This document shows positions 36,142 to 44,400 of a stretch of 64,000 nucleotides of DNA, one piece after another. The translations under genes and the position numbers were made by a program. This DNA is from Fluviicola sp. GTDB lineage: Bacteria > Bacteroidota > Bacteroidia > Flavobacteriales_D > Crocinitomicaceae. Each line of letters opens with the position of its first letter. The stretch's first letter is position 1. The stretch lies in NCBI RefSeq assembly GCF_029266855.1, contig NZ_JAQSWB010000003.1:1-64000 (forward strand), read 5' to 3'. Below the pieces are notes generated by a model. The model was not told the origin of the DNA and did not search any database. It was given only the letters and a program-made list of their open reading frames with translations.

Positions 36142-37260
36142 ATGAATAAGATTGTTATCGCAGTATCGTTCTTTTTGCTGAGCCAGTTGGTTTTGGGACA
36201 ATCTGACCGGAAAATCAATAGTCAGTTAAAGGCAGATCTTTTGCGTTGCTGGGAAAAGCAGGATTCAGTTACGCAATTATTTAAGACCAAAGAGTATCCA
36301 TTAGCCTTACTCAAGGGGGAAACAATGTATCACCTTTCCATTTTGGGCGGGGAGAAGAATTCAACAGAAGAGCTGATTCTGGTAAACACGCAATTGAAGG
36401 AGAACCTGGAAATGTTGGGTGTGGATTTGAAATCTTTGATCTCAACGGACAAAACTCCTGTCTTACCTGAGTACAAATTGTTAACGGATCCGATGCAAGA
36501 AATAATAAAAACGCATTTGGATATTGGTTTGCCGCCTGTTAAGGCCTATTATGACCATCTTCCGTTGGAAGAGCAGAACGAAATGTTGCGGAAAGAGATT
36601 AGTAAGAATGAATATTATTTAAATTACATTTCTTCCGAATTTAATCAGATAGAACCTCATAAAACACAGCTTGAGCAGCTTACCCCCAAACTGGATTCGA
36701 TGCAAATCGGTTATCAATTAATGAGGAAAGAATTGCTTGCTGTGAAGAAAATATTGGAGGGAAAACTGAAAGAGATGCGAGAGAATTATGTCACCAAAGG
36801 ACCAAATGGTTTTTCAGAGGCCTATAAAAAAGTTTTTCCAGAGATTGGAAGGACTGTAAGCATTGAAAAACGAATTTTTGAAATGCTTGAATCGGAACCT
36901 GAGCCTGATATGGGGCCTGGTAAAAGACAGGAACCAATTGTTTATGAGTTTACGGATGAACCGGCGATGTTCCCGGAAGGAAATTCAGCTATGTTGAAAT
37001 ATTTGACGGAAAATATCCGTTATCCGGAAGTAGCTGTTGAGATTGGAATTCCAAGTTCGAAGTGGTATGTTCAGTTCATAGTGAGTGAAAGAGGGTCAAT
37101 TTCCAACGTTCAGGTAAAAGGTGGTATAACTGATTGTCCGGAATGCAATGCAGAAGTAAAGCGGGTAGTAAAATCAATGCCGCTTTGGATTCCTGCAAAA
37201 ATTAATGGGAAATCAGTAAACTCATGGTTTATTCTGCCGGTTACAATTGGTTTGCGCTGA
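36142..37260 (+). CDS. Exported coiled-coil protein with TonB C-terminal domain (array gene 3)
   Basis: Signal peptide (NKIVIAVSFFLLSQLVLGQ), mature start QSDRKINSQLKADLLRCWEK, helical region to about residue 210, linker ENYVTKGPNGFSEAYKKVFP, and a TonB domain (TDEPAMFPEGNSAMLKYL, VQFIVSERGSISNV, CPECNAEVKRVVKSMPLW). FPEG replaces the usual FPGG, and PAKINGKS replaces PGK. It lies between genes 2 and 4 with gaps of 4 and about 5 bases, so it is in the same operon. Confidence 0.85.
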   Translation: MNKIVIAVSFFLLSQLVLGQSDRKINSQLKADLLRCWEKQDSVTQLFKTKEYPLALLKGETMYHLSILGGEKNSTEELILVNTQLKENLEMLGVDLKSLISTDKTPVLPEYKLLTDPMQEIIKTHLDIGLPPVKAYYDHLPLEEQNEMLRKEISKNEYYLNYISSEFNQIEPHKTQLEQLTPKLDSMQIGYQLMRKELLAVKKILEGKLKEMRENYVTKGPNGFSEAYKKVFPEIGRTVSIEKRIFEMLESEPEPDMGPGKRQEPIVYEFTDEPAMFPEGNSAMLKYLTENIRYPEVAVEIGIPSSKWYVQFIVSERGSISNVQVKGGITDCPECNAEVKRVVKSMPLWIPAKINGKSVNSWFILPVTIGLR

Positions 37261-37265
37261 ATAGA

Positions 37266-38510
37266 ATGGTAAAATTATTTTTCATGAAACTCTTTATTTT
37301 ATTCCTTTTATTTCTGTTCTCAGCAGCTTCAATTTTTGCCCAATCCAAAAAGAAGATCAATGACCAGTTGAATACTGAATTGGCAGCGGTTAAAACGAAG
37401 GTTGATTCCATTACTGTTTTAGTTTCACAAAAAGCATCTCAACTTCTGATCAAACAACAGGATTTTGAATCTGCGCAGTTGAGAAATACACAGCGGCAGG
37501 CAACAGATCTGAAGGATGCACTTAAAAGCGTGGAAAAATCCTATAATCAATTGATCCGTTTGGAAAAAGATCCCGCCAAACTCGTTAATTTGAATGCTTT
37601 GAAAGCAGAGATAGATCGTTTTCAGGAAAAGCAGTCGGCAACAGAGCTCCCAAAGGAGATTATGGAGCCTAAGGAACTTATTCTGATTAAAGATACCATA
37701 CTTGAAAAAAAACGCAGCCGGAAAGCACAAAACGAGTGGCTGCGTGGAGAATTGGTTCGGTATTCATTGGTTATAGAAGAGAATAGGACTAAACTGAACC
37801 AAATAAATAACTATTCTGCGACCATTGACCGGATGCGCCCTGAATTGGATTCGGTTTACCTGAGTTACGAAGAAGTATTGTATAATTTGGCAATTGGAGA
37901 AGCTAACTTACGGGATAGTATTCATAAACTTCGGGAGTTTAGTCTTAAAAATTGGCCAAAGAATTTCTCACCGGTATTTGAACGGGAATTCGGAAAACCG
38001 GAGAGGAACGAAATTTCACAACCTACAGGCGAAGGATGGAGCACAAATGTGTGGTATGCTTATAATGAACCGGTTGAATTGGCAGTAGATTTTATCAGGT
38101 ACGCCAACTCCATTCCGATTAATGAATTTAGTGTGGAAAGGATGAAAAGTCAGGGAAGTGTAATTCGTCGCTTTGATCCGGATCCTGCGATGATTTATTC
38201 CCACGTGGATGAAGAAGCAGAATTTCCGGGTGGTCGAAGTGCACTGATGAAATTTTTAGCTGAAAATTTTCAGGTTCCCGAAGTGCTTAAGGAAATGGGA
38301 ATGTCGTTTAAGCTACGGATGAAGTTTGTTGTGCTGGAGGATGGAACACTTTCAGATGTTACGGTCTACAAAGGAATGCCCGGATGCCCGGAATGCGACA
38401 GGGAAGCAATTCGCGTCTTCAAAATTATGCCGAAATGGATACCCGCAAAGTTGCATGGAAAAACAGTGAAATCCCAGTACAACCTGCCGATCAATATTCA
38501 TTTGAATTAA
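37266..38510 (+). CDS. Exported coiled-coil protein with TonB C-terminal domain (array gene 4)
   Basis: Start ATG 37266 (or 37284, at the signal peptide KLFILFLLFLFSAASIFAQ). The mature start QSKKKINDQLNTELAAVKTK matches the other three; the helical part (~240 residues) is the longest. The linker is degenerate (LKNWPKNFSPVFEREFG) and a 60-residue insertion precedes the TonB domain (VDEEAEFPGGRSALMKFL, CPECDREAIRVFKIMPKWIPAK). The gene's last 19 codons are part of the 228-bp tandem duplication that follows. Confidence 0.83.
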   Translation: MVKLFFMKLFILFLLFLFSAASIFAQSKKKINDQLNTELAAVKTKVDSITVLVSQKASQLLIKQQDFESAQLRNTQRQATDLKDALKSVEKSYNQLIRLEKDPAKLVNLNALKAEIDRFQEKQSATELPKEIMEPKELILIKDTILEKKRSRKAQNEWLRGELVRYSLVIEENRTKLNQINNYSATIDRMRPELDSVYLSYEEVLYNLAIGEANLRDSIHKLREFSLKNWPKNFSPVFEREFGKPERNEISQPTGEGWSTNVWYAYNEPVELAVDFIRYANSIPINEFSVERMKSQGSVIRRFDPDPAMIYSHVDEEAEFPGGRSALMKFLAENFQVPEVLKEMGMSFKLRMKFVVLEDGTLSDVTVYKGMPGCPECDREAIRVFKIMPKWIPAKLHGKTVKSQYNLPINIHLN

Positions 38511-38680
38511 TTGGATCGGATATCAAATCCAAAGGACAACTGATTGATACCCTAAGGAAGGGCGACTGGTAAGCGCCCTTTAAAATCTGTGCATTTGTGG
38601 TAAAAAAAAGGTCAATTGCGATTCATTCTCAACGCTTCGCGTCCCTGTCTTATCCTTATCTCAACAAAAACTCCAAAACT
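38453..38680. repeat. Tandem duplication, copy 1 (228 bp)
   Basis: It begins within array gene 4 (GCATGGAAAAACAGTG), includes the last 19 codons, the intergenic hairpin and the last few codons of the convergent hydrolase, and is repeated head-to-tail at 38681. The two copies differ by a few substitutions and small indels, mainly in the stretch after GGATCGGATATCAAAT. The junction words are both GCAT. Confidence 0.9.
38558..38582. terminator. Terminator hairpin in duplication copy 1
   Basis: AAGGGCG and CGCCCTT flank a 9-base loop, about 48 bases after the stop of array gene 4, with a short T/A run on either side. Confidence 0.65.
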
Positions 38681-38907
38681 GCATGGAAAAACAGTGAAAT
38701 CCCAGTACAACCTGCCGATCAATATTCATTTGAATTAATTGGATCGGATATCAAATTCAGGATAACTGGTTAATACCTTAAGGAAGGGCGACTGGTAAGC
38801 GCCCTTTAAAATCTGTGCATTTGTGGTAAAAAAAAAGGTCAATTGCGATTCATTCTCAGCGCTTCGCGTCCCTGTCTTATCCTTATCTCAACAAAAACTC
38901 CAAAACT
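38681..38907. repeat. Tandem duplication, copy 2 (227 bp)
   Basis: Second copy of the 38453-38680 unit. Here the array-gene fragment is non-functional (it has no start), while the hydrolase tail is the real one, with its stop at 38883-38885. Copy 2 has one more A in the A-run and CTCAGCGC instead of CTCAACGC. Confidence 0.9.
38784..38808. terminator. Terminator hairpin in duplication copy 2
   Basis: Same stem as in copy 1 (AAGGGCG / CGCCCTT). It lies about 75 bases after the hydrolase stop on the minus strand, so the two copies could serve the two convergent genes separately. Confidence 0.6.
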
Positions 38908-39644
38908 GCATTCATGAATTCTTCCGGTTGTTCTGCATGAACCCAATGACCTGCATTTTCAATACTCACAAAGGAAGAATCCGGGAATTGATTTTCAATA
39001 TCCGGAATATCTTTGTCCGGGATGTAATTGGAAAGTGATCCTTTGATAAACAGGGTTTGAACCAAAACTTCTTCTTCCGGGATGGCTTTCAGGATGTTTT
39101 CCATTTCTTTTTCAAGGACTTTGACATTCATCCGCCAGGCCAGTTTCCCCTTTTCGATCCAATACAGGTTCTTCATAAGGAATTGCCTTGTTCCGTTTTC
39201 GGGAACAAATGGAAGGAGGATTTCTTCGGCAGCTGAACGCGAATCCATTGCTGAGGCATTCACCGCAGCAATCCCTTTTAAAATTTCCTGGTGGTGCGGA
39301 GGATAGCTTTTAACTCCCATATCCACCACGATTAATTTTTCAATGCTGTCGGGATAGAGCTGTGCATAACGCATAACTGTCTTCCCGCCCATGGAATGCC
39401 CCAGGAGATTGACTTTTTCCAGTCCAAGATCGGTAATTAATTCATGAAGATCTTCTGCAAGAAGGTCGTAATCAAATTCTTCGCTCCAGTCTGTATGACC
39501 GTGATTGCGCTGATCGACTAAAATGACCTGGAAATACTCGGAGAAACGTTTGGCATGAGTTTGCCAGTTGTCTGAAGAACCGAAAAGTCCGTGAAGAATA
39601 ACTAAGGGTTTTCCTTCTCCGATAATACGATGTTGCAGTTTCAT
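38883..39644 (-). CDS. Alpha/beta-hydrolase, YbfF-like esterase
   Basis: The 253-residue cytoplasmic protein has the oxyanion region LHGLFGSSDNWQ, typical of YbfF-type esterases, and the nucleophile Ser84 in LLGHSMGGKTV. The acid and catalytic His are in the expected place (the last in ENAGHWVHAEQPEEF). Substrate unknown. Its last codons are duplicated downstream. It lies 28 bases before the HMA lipoprotein gene on the same strand (the HMA gene is upstream). Confidence 0.88.
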   Translation of the reverse strand: MKLQHRIIGEGKPLVILHGLFGSSDNWQTHAKRFSEYFQVILVDQRNHGHTDWSEEFDYDLLAEDLHELITDLGLEKVNLLGHSMGGKTVMRYAQLYPDSIEKLIVVDMGVKSYPPHHQEILKGIAAVNASAMDSRSAAEEILLPFVPENGTRQFLMKNLYWIEKGKLAWRMNVKVLEKEMENILKAIPEEEVLVQTLFIKGSLSNYIPDKDIPDIENQFPDSSFVSIENAGHWVHAEQPEEFMNAVLEFLLR

Positions 39645-39672
39645 CCTGCAAAACTACAAATAGGGATTGTTT

Positions 39673-40185
39673 TTAATTAACCAAATGAGAAAAAAACTCG
39701 AAAATATTGGGCATCTCCCAATCAGCTTCAGGAACTTCTACATTGATCTTGGTCGATTTCGTTTCGCTGACCACAGTAGTTGACGGACTGCTGGATTTTG
39801 TTTCACCGGCTAGATCCGTAGAACTGGATTTCCCTGTTGTGAATTGCTTTTCATTGATGGTTTCAATAATGGAAGCAATTTTGTCGGCAGAGATCTTTGA
39901 TTTATCAAATGTAATGTATGCTGTGTTGGTCTTTCTTCCGGCTTCAAAATCATAGGAAACACGGTCAACCGCTCCGGTTTCTTTTAATGCCATCCGGATT
40001 GAGCCTCCGCAGGCATGCTCACAAGTCATTCCCGAAACTTCGATTGCCAGTTTACGATTAGCCTGAACCGGGTCTAATTTTTTATAGATCACTTTCTTTT
40101 CAACGGAAATAATCTTTTTCTCATTGGATGAACAGGATGCAAGAACTAGTCCGGTGGCAAGACTTAAAATAATGGCGTGTTTCAT
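39673..40185 (-). CDS. Lipoprotein with heavy-metal-associated (HMA) domain
   Basis: Lipoprotein signal peptide (IILSLATGLVLASC) is followed by an HMA-type fold at residues ~45-110. The metal loop reads SGMTCEHACGG, i.e. C-x3-C where classical copper chaperones have C-x2-C. The C-terminal ~60 residues are Ser/Thr/Lys-rich and low in complexity, ending in EMPNIFEFFSHLVN. A role in capturing a metal ion at the envelope is plausible. It is probably co-transcribed with the downstream esterase. Confidence 0.82.
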   Translation of the reverse strand: MKHAIILSLATGLVLASCSSNEKKIISVEKKVIYKKLDPVQANRKLAIEVSGMTCEHACGGSIRMALKETGAVDRVSYDFEAGRKTNTAYITFDKSKISADKIASIIETINEKQFTTGKSSSTDLAGETKSSSPSTTVVSETKSTKINVEVPEADWEMPNIFEFFSHLVN

Positions 40186-40320
40186 GGTTTAACTTTTATG
40201 GGCATAAATGTAAGGCAAACAAAACACGTGTTTCACTAATTTTTGTTAAAATGCCTGTCGTGGAAACTGAATTTAACATCTCCGGATTTCCGAAGAAGAG
40301 AAATCCGTAAATTTACATCC

Positions 40321-40836
40321 ATGTCTGAGATCGTAAATAAAGTAGCACAAAGTGGATTGATTGCAATTGACCTGGCTGAATATTGTCCGAAGGATTCTGA
40401 GTTTGCAGGCTTTGATTTTGAACCTTCTTTATGGCAGGGATTGGTGTTGAAGGAAAAAGACTTCCGTGATTATGTGAAGAGTTTCGACTGGAACCAATTT
40501 CAGGGAAAACATGCTTACCTGTTTTGTTCTGTTGATGCTATTTTGCCTTCATGGGCTTTTATGCTGGTAAGTTCTAAACTGGTTGGTCTTGCGAACTCTG
40601 TTACGATCGGAAATTTAGCTGATGCGAAACAAAAAGCATTGGAGCTGAGTATCGAACAACTGGATATTGATCAGTTTACCGACGGGAAATTAATCGTGAA
40701 AGGGTGTTCTGACATCCCGAATCCGGAAGCGGCAATGTCGCAGTTCCTGGTGAAAGTACAGCCGGTTTGCTCCAGTGTTATGTACGGGGAACCTTGTTCT
40801 ACCGTTCCGATTTACAAAAAGCCTAAGCAGAAATAA
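40321..40836 (+). CDS. DUF2480 family protein
   Basis: From ATG 40321 the product has 171 residues starting SEIVNKVAQSGLIAIDLAEY, the typical N-terminus of this Bacteroidota-specific family; the open frame begins upstream at 40243. Other conserved pieces are FRDYVKSFDWNQFQGK and PVCSSVMYGEPCSTVPIYKK at the end, with a cysteine pair. No function is known. It converges on the deacetylase gene, overlapping by 14 bases. Confidence 0.88.
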   Translation: MSEIVNKVAQSGLIAIDLAEYCPKDSEFAGFDFEPSLWQGLVLKEKDFRDYVKSFDWNQFQGKHAYLFCSVDAILPSWAFMLVSSKLVGLANSVTIGNLADAKQKALELSIEQLDIDQFTDGKLIVKGCSDIPNPEAAMSQFLVKVQPVCSSVMYGEPCSTVPIYKKPKQK

Positions 40837-41434
40837 CTTCGGAATGAAATCCCTTTGCTTTCAATAAGCGGAAGAGTTGGGGAAGCAATTGCTTTTGCCG
40901 TTCGGTGATCTTTGCATTGTCGTGCAAAACCAGGATATCTCCTTTTTTGATTCGCTTCGCTTCCGAAAGGATGCGTTCGTTACTGACATTCAGATCGTAA
41001 TCGTATGACAACCAGGACCACATGATGATCCGGTGTGTTTTTCCTATTTCCTTCGCTACACTTGGTTTGATTCTTCCGTAAGGTGGTCTGAAGAGTTTCG
41101 TCTGAACCGTTTTTTCAAATTCCCGGAATGATTCCAGGTACAATGCATTTTCTGTCCTGATCGAATTCAGGTGCTTCATGGTGTGATTACCGATGGTATG
41201 TCCTTCCGAAACAATTCGCTGAAACAATTCGGGATGCCTGATGATATTTTGTCCTACGCAGAAAAAGGTTGCTTTCCACTTGTATTCTTTCAGCAGGTCC
41301 AGGACAAAGGGCGTGATCTCGGGATTCGGCCCGTCATCGAAGGTGATAAAAACGGTTGGCTCGGAAATGGAAAACCTCCACCTTAACTTTGGGAAAACCC
41401 AATTAGTCAAGCGTGGAGGTTTAAATAATTTCAT
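40823..41434 (-). CDS. Polysaccharide deacetylase (NodB-type)
   Basis: The 203-residue domain has the catalytic motif FITFDDGPNPE, the zinc-binding pair in GNHTMKHLN, and RPPYGRIKPSV. It lacks an obvious signal peptide. The family removes N-acetyl groups from chitin-, peptidoglycan- or exopolysaccharide-type substrates. It is 9 bases after the DUF2723 gene, so the two are probably co-transcribed and may act in one glycan pathway (inference). Confidence 0.9.
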   Translation of the reverse strand: MKLFKPPRLTNWVFPKLRWRFSISEPTVFITFDDGPNPEITPFVLDLLKEYKWKATFFCVGQNIIRHPELFQRIVSEGHTIGNHTMKHLNSIRTENALYLESFREFEKTVQTKLFRPPYGRIKPSVAKEIGKTHRIIMWSWLSYDYDLNVSNERILSEAKRIKKGDILVLHDNAKITERQKQLLPQLFRLLKAKGFHSEVISA

Positions 41435-41443
41435 TTTGAATGT

Positions 41444-44400
41444 TTATTGAATCATCGACTCACTGTCGGAAGCTGCAGCTTTACTTAGTACATCTTCGTT
41501 TAAAACAGCTTCATTTGGGATTCCATCCTGAGCTGGCGGTTGCGGAGCACTTGGAACTTGTGTTCCCGTCAATTGAAAAGTAAAATCAATGGCGTTCATT
41601 GTTCCTTGCAAACGTGCTTTTTTCGAAGCAAAGTTTCCATCGGTTCTGCTTTCACCGTTCTCCAAAGAAAGCTGATCCAGTTCAGTATAAATACGTCTCA
41701 AATCCTGGTTGTAAAGTGCTTCCAGGCCTTTTGTCGTTCGGCTGGCCAGGACTCCGTTCGGATTCCCGATTTGCGGATCACCTGCAAATTTGTGAAGCGT
41801 CGCATAATTAATTACTGCAGAGATATAATCGATATCATTGGATGCAGCAAATTCCGCCGGGCTGTTTTTGAAATAACCCAGGATACTTTCCAACTGGCGT
41901 GCTACTTCAGCTCCTAGTTTTTCCGCTCCTTGTTTGTCATTTGCCCTGTAAAGGAAGCCCACATAATCCTGCAGTACTCCGTCCTGGTATTGTGCATACT
42001 CTGCACCATTTGCATCCTTGATACCACCAGAAGGAGATGGCCTTTCACCGTAATCAAGTACAATGTTTGCCGGCATTACTTCCAGTGACTTGTAAATGAC
42101 AGTGGCAGCTTTTTTACGTAATTGTGCCGGAGTCAGACCCATAGATCCTTTGAATGAATTCTCCAGTGAATCGGCAACTCTCGCCTGACCTGTAGCGCGA
42201 AGATTTTTGATCATCGGACCGTATTGTTCCTTGCTCATCTCCATTTGTTCTGCTTCGGTAATGTAATGTTCTGCCAATTGAGCAAACATCGTTCTGAATT
42301 GAACCGTTTGTCTTCTTGCATAGTAATCAGTTAACACATCAGGATCATTCATTTTACCGTAATGATATGTTTCCATCAGATGTTTATACATCAGTTTTTC
42401 ATTGATTGGAGTTCTTCCCTGAGCCAAGATCGGTGTAATCTCCCAAGCCATACCATTCGTGCGTAAATGCCCGCTTTGATACATTGCCGTTGAAATTTCC
42501 GTGTTGCCCGGAGAAGTGAAATACATCGGTCTTTTCCAGTCGTTGTTTGCAAGCATATCCAGGATCATAATGTCTGACTTCGTGATTGCCTGAACGGATC
42601 TGGAATTAAAACGGAAACGGATTTCATCTTCGCAATTTGCCAATTCCTCTTTGGAAATGATCTTGGATGCCAACGCATTTTTCTTGTTAACCGGTAGAAT
42701 GAAACCTGTACTTGGAATAACTCTTAAATATGCAGTTCCGTACTTGATCATGTTATCGTCGTCCTGCATAAAAGAGATTACCTCTTTGATTGGCAGGAAT
42801 GACCATGCGTCTTCCCATGAACCGATCATTTCCTGCAATGCTTCCAATCCTTTCACATCAGCCTCAAGCATGTGGTTTCTGTATCCTTCAAAAATTTCAA
42901 GAATACCGTTTTCCATGCTTTCAACCACGTCAATTGTAACTGAATCTGGGTTTGCATTGCTGAATAATTGGCGAATCTCATTGATTCTTGGATCGTACGC
43001 AACGTCTTTTGCTTTTACGGTTGAAAGAACAGAAGTAGTTGTATTTACAAAGCTCGTGAAAGATTGTTTAAACTCTCTCGGGCTGTTCTTTAATTTCATA
43101 TTGAACAATTTCTCCAGTGTTTCACGGTTGATTCCCTGGTTCAGCATTTGAGTTGTTGACATGAAGAAAGCCTGATCCGTTCCTCCTGCCCACTGAAGAA
43201 TTTGATCTTCTCGGAAAGTAATAGGAAGTGGTTCTGACTTGTACATCTTCATTTTCATCTGGTTGGTATACCAGTCGGTATCGAATAGACTCGTGTTACA
43301 AACGCGTACATCTGTTCGTTCTCCTTCAACTTCCTGTAAGTACCACAAAGGGAATGTGTCGTTGTCACCAACTGAGAAAATGATCCCGTTTTCAGCACAT
43401 GACTGCAGGTAATTGTATGCCAGGTCATGAGCAGATGTTTTTTGTGAACGGTCGTGATCGTCCCAACCCTGTTCGCCCATCAGATACGGAACAAACAATG
43501 TCAAAATAGTAAATAAGGAAGCCGCAATGGTTTGATTTGGCAATGCTTTCCTCAGTCCATAGGCTAAGCCGAGCAGGATTAGTCCGATAATTGCAATTAC
43601 CAGCCATGTTTTTAATATGAAACCACCGCCTGCAATTGCAAAGATCAAAATGAACCCGGTAAGTGCACCATATCCGTACAACATGTTTTTCCAATCAGCC
43701 TTATTGAAGTTTTTATAGGCATCGTATAAGGCCAGGACGCTTAACCCGATCCAGAATGCAAAGGCATAGAAGGAGGCGGCATAAGCATAATCCCGCTCAC
43801 GAGGCTCGAATGGTTTCTGATTCAGGTAAATGACAATTGCAATTCCTGTAAAGAAGAACGTTAAGAATACAATGAATGCGTCTTTAGGAGCTCTGTAGAA
43901 ATGGAAGATCACCCCGATTACTCCCAGAATAATTGGAAGAAGCCAGAAATTATTGTGTGCCGGATTTTCCAAAGTGTAGTATGGAGCATGCTCCTGGTTA
44001 CCTAAACGTTCGTCATCGATAAATGAGAAGCCTGAAATCCAGTTTCCGCGCATTTCATCACCATGTCCCTGGAAATCGTTCTGACGACCTGAGAAATTCC
44101 ACATGAAATAACGCCAGTACATCCAGTTCATTTGGTATCGGAACATGTAATTCATGTTTTCACCGAAACGTGGCAGTCTTAAACCATCTGCTCCGTTTTC
44201 ATCCGAATCCCTTACATCTGTCGGATCATAACCTGACCAGTATTTATATTGAACAATCTTAGGGTCGTTCGGATTATTCGATGTGTAGTACATGCGTGGC
44301 AGGAAAGTGTTTTGTGAATAGACCTGTTTGCTTTGCTTTCTTACACTTTCGTTACTGGAGAAGTACTTTTCCTTTACCGAATAGTTTCTGCCTTTTGATT

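Noticed and set aside
38384-38572. Short plus-strand frame reading from array gene 4 into the duplication
   Set aside because: It is an out-of-frame shadow of the TonB domain gene.
42651-43151. Plus-strand frame of 166 codons
   Set aside because: Antisense to the DUF2723 gene.
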